From NCBI GenBank assembly GCA_001430745.1, contig KQ481993.1, positions 1,389,113 to 1,411,781 of the forward strand: a stretch of 22,669 nt of DNA, in the 5' to 3' direction. Below, piece after piece: positions 17,794 to 22,669 of the stretch; within the stretch, counting starts at the first letter, position 1, and every line of letters begins with the position of its first letter. The notes below the pieces were generated by a model. That model worked only from the letters and a program-made list of their open reading frames with translations, did no database searches and was not told the origin of the DNA. This DNA comes from Auxenochlorella pyrenoidosa (taxonomy: Eukaryota > Chlorophyta > Trebouxiophyceae > Chlorellales > Chlorellaceae). A program made the translations under genes and the position numbers.

Positions 17794-20545
17794 TCAAGGC
17801 TGCTCCGCATGACCCCCGGCCCCTCCCGAGCCCCCATCCTGCTGCTGCTGCCGCTGCTGCCGCTGCTCTGCTGCCAGCTGGCGCTTCACTGCGTCCACCC
17901 GAGCCGCGCTGCCAAAGCTCATGGGCGGCCCCCACTCGGGCCGCGCCAGGCACAGCGCCTGCCCCGGCTGCCGCGGCAGCAGCGCCAGCTTCCACACCAG
18001 GGAGAAGCGGGGCCGCCCGCCCGCAGCGGCTGCAAGGCAGGGGGGTGCATCCTCAGCAAGTGAGCACAAGAACCCCGTGGCAGGCTTGAAACAGCGCAGC
18101 AAGAGCCCGGCAAACTCAACGAAAGCAGCCCCACGCAGCAGTTCACAGGGCCCAGGGCAAAGAGCCAGCGTGACAGTGGGCAAGCAGGCCCGAGGGCGGG
18201 GCCAGGCCAAGCACGCGGCGCACGTGAGGGGGCGGAGACGCGGTGCGTAATGTCCTGGTCAAAGAGAACCGCCCGGCAGGGCCGTGGTGCCACAAAGATG
18301 CCTGCAGCGCAGCGCAGCGGCAGCCGCTCAGCCTTGGTGCAGGCTGGTAGCGCTTGTGATAGCATCATGCGCACAACGAGGCAGGTGGCCAGCTCGCCCT
18401 GTGCACCACCCTCCGCAATGCCCGTCCCTGCACACCCTGTGCGCCGCCGTCCCCCATGGCTGGCCTGCCCGCCCTGCGCGCACCCGTGTCTGTCTGCCCG
18501 TCCAGGAAGAGCGTGTCGGCGCCCCACTCGCGGCGCCACTCGTCGTTCAGGTAGAGCAGCAGCGAGGCGAGCAAGGGGCGGCCCGGCTCGCCATTGAAAT
18601 AGTCGCCATAGGCGGCTGCACCGCGGGCAGGGGCAGTGCGAGGGCAGTGGCAGACAGCTGTGGAGGAAAGGCTGGGTTGATAGGGTGGTGACGATGGGCA
18701 GCTGTGGGCTAAATCATGGTGCGCAGCCAGTGCTTGGGATGCATTGCACAGGGACCGCCCGGCCATTGCCGCCGCATGGACGCCAGGCAGCCACACGAGG
18801 GGGCACACAGGTGTAGCAGGCCGGCGCGCTGGGCTTGGCACGACGCGCCCCCAGAGCTGCCGCTGCGTGTGCTTGGACTGCTGGCTGGCGCCTGAGGGGA
18901 GGTACAGGCGTAGGCGCACCGTGCCAGGGGCTGCCATCGGGGAAGGATGTTGGGTCGGCATCCACATGGTACCTGCACAGCATGGTGGGAGGCAAGGGCA
19001 TGACTGGCGGCGTGATCAGCGGCGGCATGACCAGACCCACGCTGCTGGAGTGCTGCAAGTCGAGCCAAGCAGCACCTCCACACCCTGCGGGAGCGTGCAT
19101 ATCCGACAGCAGCAAGCTATGCACATGGCCAGCAGGCAGACAGGGAGCAGGTGTGGCGCAGAGAGAGCAACTCCCGGCCCCGCTGCAGCGCACCGAAAGA
19201 CGTCTCCAGCCACGGCTGCATTTGCCACAAAGCAGGCGCAGTCGACGGCGCCGGCGGCAGCACCCGCAGCAGCGCCGCCGCCGTCGGTGGCTGTCCTGCT
19301 GCGCTTGGGGGGTCGCGCCACATCCTCTGCTTGGCCATCCTGCTGCTGCGCCTGCTGCGCGACGGGCGGCTGCTGCTCGCCGGCAGCCTGGCACTCCTGC
19401 TCCTGGCCAGGCTGAACAGGCGGAGGCTGCGCCTCGCTCGATGACAGCTGGATGGCCTCAGAGGGCAGATGGGCAATGTCACACTCGGGATAGAGCTCGC
19501 CCAGGCGGGCGTGCACCTCCTGCATGCAAGGGCAGCGCAGCTGGGCGGGATCGTGGTCGCATACTGGAAGGGCACCACAGCTCTGTGGCTTGGCCGCGGA
19601 CATCTCTGCAGCGCCGCTGACTCTGCAGCCAGCGAGTTCACGCTGCAGCATCGCGCATGGGCGTCTACTTTGCCTACACAGAGCAAGGCCTGTGCGGCTC
19701 AACTCGCTGTACATGTGTGGAAGACAGCGCAGCTAAGCAGCACACGTGCTGGAAGCAGCAGGTGAGAAGCAGCAGAAGGGAGCGGGCACGCAGCCCACCT
19801 GCATGGCCGGCAACTGTACAGACGCCAGCTCCTGCAGCACATGCTGCCGCACGCCCCAGGTGGGCGCTGCCCCCGCCATGTCGGTGGTCCGCCGCTCCCA
19901 GCGGGCCTCTGAGAGCAGCGCCAGCTGGCCCTCGGCCTCCCGCTGCCCTGGCTGCTGTGGGTCGTGCTGCTGCTGCTGCTGCCGCTGCTCCTGCTGCTGC
20001 TGTCCCGCATGGCCGTCCACCGTCCTGCCATCCGGTACATCACGGACGGTTTCGTTGCCGTACAGCAGAAACTGCAGCAGCTGGCGCCTGGTTTCGTCTG
20101 GAATGAAGTCGTCCAGCACAACTGCAGCGGGGCTGGGTGGTCGGAGGGGTGCTGGAGGCAGGGAGCAGCAGGGAGGCATGCGACGCCATGACTGTGCCAG
20201 GTGTCGGCCCTGCCGCCACATCTGCCATGAAAACGCGGTACCACACGAGCGCATGCGCCGCCACAATCTTCTTGCTGGCGGCCGACCGAGGGTGCACTCA
20301 ACACGAGGGATCCTAGCCACGCCGCCAATCTTGCCTGCATGCGAGTAGCTGATGCGCGCTGGTGGCAAGGCCTCTGAGGGGCAGATGCAGCCGTCCAGAC
20401 GCACATTGAGAGTGACACTGGCGCTGGCAGGGTCCCAGCTGGTGCCGGCACCCGTGTCCAACAGGCGGAAAGAGAAGGGTTGGGGAAGGGCGGCGGTGCC
20501 TGCCGCCGCTCCCCCCTCCCCGCCTGGCCGCGTGTCGGCGGCCAT
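17794..20545 (-). CDS. 2-oxoglutarate/Fe(II) dioxygenase, prolyl 4-hydroxylase type
   Basis: Exons are 20545-20335, about 20296-20198, 20121-19799, 19519-19194, 18972-18920, 18615-18484, 18301-18224 and 18029-17794, giving about 485 residues. From 20121 onward every phase closes with GT-AG introns. Motifs in order: VVLDDFIPDETRRQLLQFL, EVHARLGELYPECDIAHLPS, FVANAAVAGDVFRYHVDADP (the His and Asp that bind iron), AYGDYFNGEPGRPLLASLLL, WGADTLFLDG, CRAVLFDQDITHRVSAPS (the distal His), and GRPRFSLVWKL, which supplies the basic residue for 2-oxoglutarate. A Gln-rich linker lies between the first two, and a Gln/Ala-rich one with PPKRSR follows the second. There is no signal peptide. The tail is Gln/Gly-rich. 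Exon 2 is uncertain: frame change at 20334-20297 spans only 38 nt. The family call is firm; the substrate could be proline in a protein or something else. Confidence 0.78.
19963..20002. repeat. CTG-rich trinucleotide tract (poly-Gln on minus strand)
   Basis: CTG runs with CCG and CTC breaks. On the minus strand they encode a Gln tract in gene 7 between the first dioxygenase block and the helix that follows. Confidence 0.75.
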
Positions 20546-21383
20546 CTATGGAGTGGTGCGATCTGCAGAAGACGCTCTGTTATGACCCAAGAGGCAGGCG
20601 CTTCTGACTCCGGCAGTTTCAGGGCCGAGGCCGGCAAACCGAGAGGTTGGGGTTGCGGGAGTGAGCTGGAGCAGAGAGCTGTAGGTTCAGATCTGCCTGA
20701 TGTGAGCCGAGACAAGAAAGGGTGCCTGACCTGCCGCCGATGCATGCCGCCTGTTCGAGCAGCCCGCGGCATGGCGGGGCATGCAACCTGTTCACCATGC
20801 AATCGACATACATGGGCTGCAGCACCATTCCAGCAGCCCTCACTCTCGAGGAATGTATCACACAGACATATTATTCTTGTTGACGCCGTCACAATATCTT
20901 TCACAGGGATCCGACAGCCAGCCGTAAGTACAGCACTGATTGGCTGCCCCTCGTGCTGACCTGATGCTTGCAACTGCTTGTGTTGCTGCGCGTCTCAATG
21001 TCATTTCGCAAATGAGCAAACTGTTGCATTTTACCCCTTCAATGGGATGAATCTCTTGAGTTCCAAAGCATGCTCGCCATGTTGCAGACCGCAGCTGCCG
21101 CCCCTCGATCGCTGCGCAGGCCATCCCATCACCTGCTTCACTGCGTTGGCGTTTCCAGGAACTTATTTTGTGCAGGCGGTCATGCATTTTGAGCCGAAAG
21201 GCAGATCCAACTGCTCCAACGAAGTGTCCTGCCAATGCCACTTCCAGTGCCACGCGTGCTCTATCCCGCCGCCAGCTGGACCCATCTGTTTCTCAGGGTG
21301 AGGAATTGGCACCGCGTGCATGCACCCTTGCTTTGCAAGGTTCCTTACCTTGTTGGGCCCGCGATCGCAGCGTTTGAGCACAC
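20546..21383. promoter_or_regulatory. Divergent promoter region of genes 7 and 8
   Basis: The 838 bp separates two divergent starts, so it should carry the promoters of the dioxygenase (-) and of the protoporphyrinogen oxidase (+). The part from about 20850 to 21060 is less GC-rich. Open frames here, such as 20978-21301, show no known motif and no splice partner. I see no tRNA, repeat family or clear TATA box. Confidence 0.45.
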
Positions 21384-22669
21384 ATGTTGAGCACGGCGCA
21401 GGCTACTGCTCCCGCTGCGGCGGCACAGCAGCCCCGGCAGCGCACGGCAGCCTCTTACAAGAGCTACAATGCGGCACTGCACCTTCCCGCTGCGCTGAGC
21501 GCCCGTCAGCACGCCCGTGCGGCCCGTCAGCTGCAGCGCTCTTCTCTGCGGGTGCTGGCGACCCAGGCGCCTGCTGCTCCGACTGCGGGCTCCTCTGCGG
21601 CCGTGGATGACAGCGGGGTGCTGGATGTGGTCGTGGTTGGCGCTGGCATTTCCGGCCTCACCACCGCCCAGGTGCGCCGTCATGCTTTTGTGAACGCTGC
21701 CTGTTCTGGAGTGAGGTTGGGTTACTTAATTTGTGCGTTCTTGTGACTCAATTTCCAAATGCACAGCTGTGAGCAGCCTCTGCCTTCCCTGCAAGTTTGG
21801 GTCCCGGACTGCTCCCTCTCTTGTTGGCGCGACGTCGCTGTCTGCTCGCGGTCTCGCTGCGGTGGACAGACCCGTGCAGGCTTAGAGGGTGCATTAGAGC
21901 ACGCAGCTGTGCATGCAACCCCTTGCCCAGACAGGATTCACCGCCGCTGCGCCGCTGCTGCAATGCGCACTTGCTTGGTTGCGCAGATGCTGGCCTGGCC
22001 ATGTGGGGGAGCAGCCGCAGCATCGCTTGCTGGACGTTCATACTCGCGTCAACATGAGGCCCTCGCCTCCCCTTCCAAGCAGCCGCCGGCCACGCAGTGC
22101 AGGGCACACACACGCGCAGGCCACCAAGGTGGCAAACCCTCCCTGCCGCCCGGCCACGTGGATGGCTCCCGTCAATGGCCCCGCCCACAGCCCCCCACCC
22201 CACCCCACCCCCCGCAGGCGCTGACCACGCAGCACGGCGGCGTGGCCAGGCGGGTGCTGGTCACCGAGGCGCGCGACCGCGTGGGCGGCAACATCACCAC
22301 CGTCACCAACGACGCCGAGGGCTTCCTGTGGGAGGAGGGCCCCAACTCCTTCCAGCCCAACGACTTCATCCTGCAGGCAGCGGTGGGTGCGCGATGGGTG
22401 ACAGTTCTGGCGCGACAGTTCCGGGAAGGGTCCTATAACAGCAGGGCGCTGGGCACCAGCCGGGCGGGTGTCTTCGGCCCGGCCCTTGCTGCCCCTGCTG
22501 GCCGCTGTCCCTCGCCAGCCCGCCGCCCCTCCCGTCGGCGAAGGGCAGCACACCCGCGCTGCCATGCTGGCCACAGCGCACGCCCTCCTGACACCAGCAA
22601 GGCAGCACGGCCGGCATTGGGGCGCCAGCATCAGCTGCGCCCTGCCTGCCCTAAGAGCCTGTCCCTGTT
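21384..22669 (+). CDS. PPX1: Plastid protoporphyrinogen IX oxidase, 5' part
   Basis: This FAD enzyme oxidises protoporphyrinogen IX to protoporphyrin IX, the last step shared by haem and chlorophyll synthesis, on plastid membranes. Exon 1 (21384-21671) and exon 2 (22218-22382) are in the window; both end in phase 0, and the gene runs past the window end. The first 70 or so residues are rich in Ala, Ser, Arg and Gln with no acidic residue, as in a chloroplast transit peptide. They are followed by the dinucleotide-binding loop [15 protein letters not shown], then [16 protein letters not shown] and [19 protein letters not shown], which are hallmarks of the plant-type enzyme. The rest of the window (22383-22669) begins with a GTGGGT donor and shows no PPOX-like frame, so it is intron. 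Symbol follows Chlamydomonas usage. Confidence 0.92.

Noticed and set aside
19699..20973. Long minus-strand open frame (424 codons) over gene 7 and its promoter
   Set aside because: It is out of frame with VVLDDFIPDE and starts in the intergenic region; composition is Arg/Cys-rich shadow.
20978..21301. Cys-rich 107-codon frame upstream of the protoporphyrinogen oxidase
   Set aside because: It has no known domain, signal peptide or splice partner, and lies where a divergent promoter and 5' UTR are expected.
1..22669. Bacterial gene cluster, CRISPR array, insertion sequence or tRNA/rRNA genes
   Set aside because: Every recognised protein is interrupted by spliceosomal introns; repeats seen are only two-copy or microsatellite; no tRNA-like cloverleaf or transposase motif was noticed by eye.

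Overview
The window looks like nuclear DNA of a GC-rich green alga. I infer a Chlorella-like trebouxiophyte, because every recognisable gene is split by short, GC-rich spliceosomal introns, the encoded proteins are rich in Ala/Gly/Gln low-complexity runs, and the last gene encodes a plastid-type protoporphyrinogen oxidase with a transit-like leader. No bacterial operon signals, rRNA, tRNA, CRISPR array or transposase were seen. All gene models were assembled by hand from reading frame, splice phase and family motifs. Nearly all the phases close, but exon edges are predictions.

Layout: (1) + strand 11-2012, the 3' part of a GT90 (CAP10-like) glycosyltransferase; (2) - strand 4984-2168, a GT32/DXD glycosyltransferase with a type II membrane anchor, convergent with gene 1; (3) - strand 8227-5199, an anchored SGNH acyl-esterase/O-acetyltransferase (PC-esterase/TBL-like); (4) - strand 11379-8697, a second, divergent SGNH acyl-esterase-like protein; (5) + strand 12474-14269, a membrane-anchored class I SAM methyltransferase, sharing a 1.1 kb divergent promoter region with gene 4; (6) + strand 14597-17635, a type II carbohydrate sulfotransferase; (7) - strand 20545-17794, a 2-oxoglutarate/Fe(II) oxygenase of the prolyl-hydroxylase type; (8) + strand 21384 to beyond the window end, plastid protoporphyrinogen oxidase.

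Genes 1-6 are all the sort of enzyme that builds or decorates glycans in the secretory pathway: two glycosyl transfers, two probable O-acylations, a possible O-methylation and a sulfation. Genes 2-6 each carry an N-terminal transmembrane anchor (gene 1 is cut before its N-terminus). This looks like a physical cluster for cell-wall or matrix polysaccharide synthesis and modification in a eukaryotic nuclear genome, and is the main candidate for an undescribed system. Gene 7 could in principle hydroxylate proline on wall glycoproteins, but it lacks a signal peptide and has a basic NLS-like patch, so it may be unrelated. Gene 8 is housekeeping tetrapyrrole synthesis and probably marks the cluster edge.

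A second theme is splicing. At least six of roughly 45 introns can only be closed in frame with GC-AG boundaries, and many introns have G-rich starts and CCCCA-rich ends. Two places, in genes 4 and 7, change frame without a normal intron.
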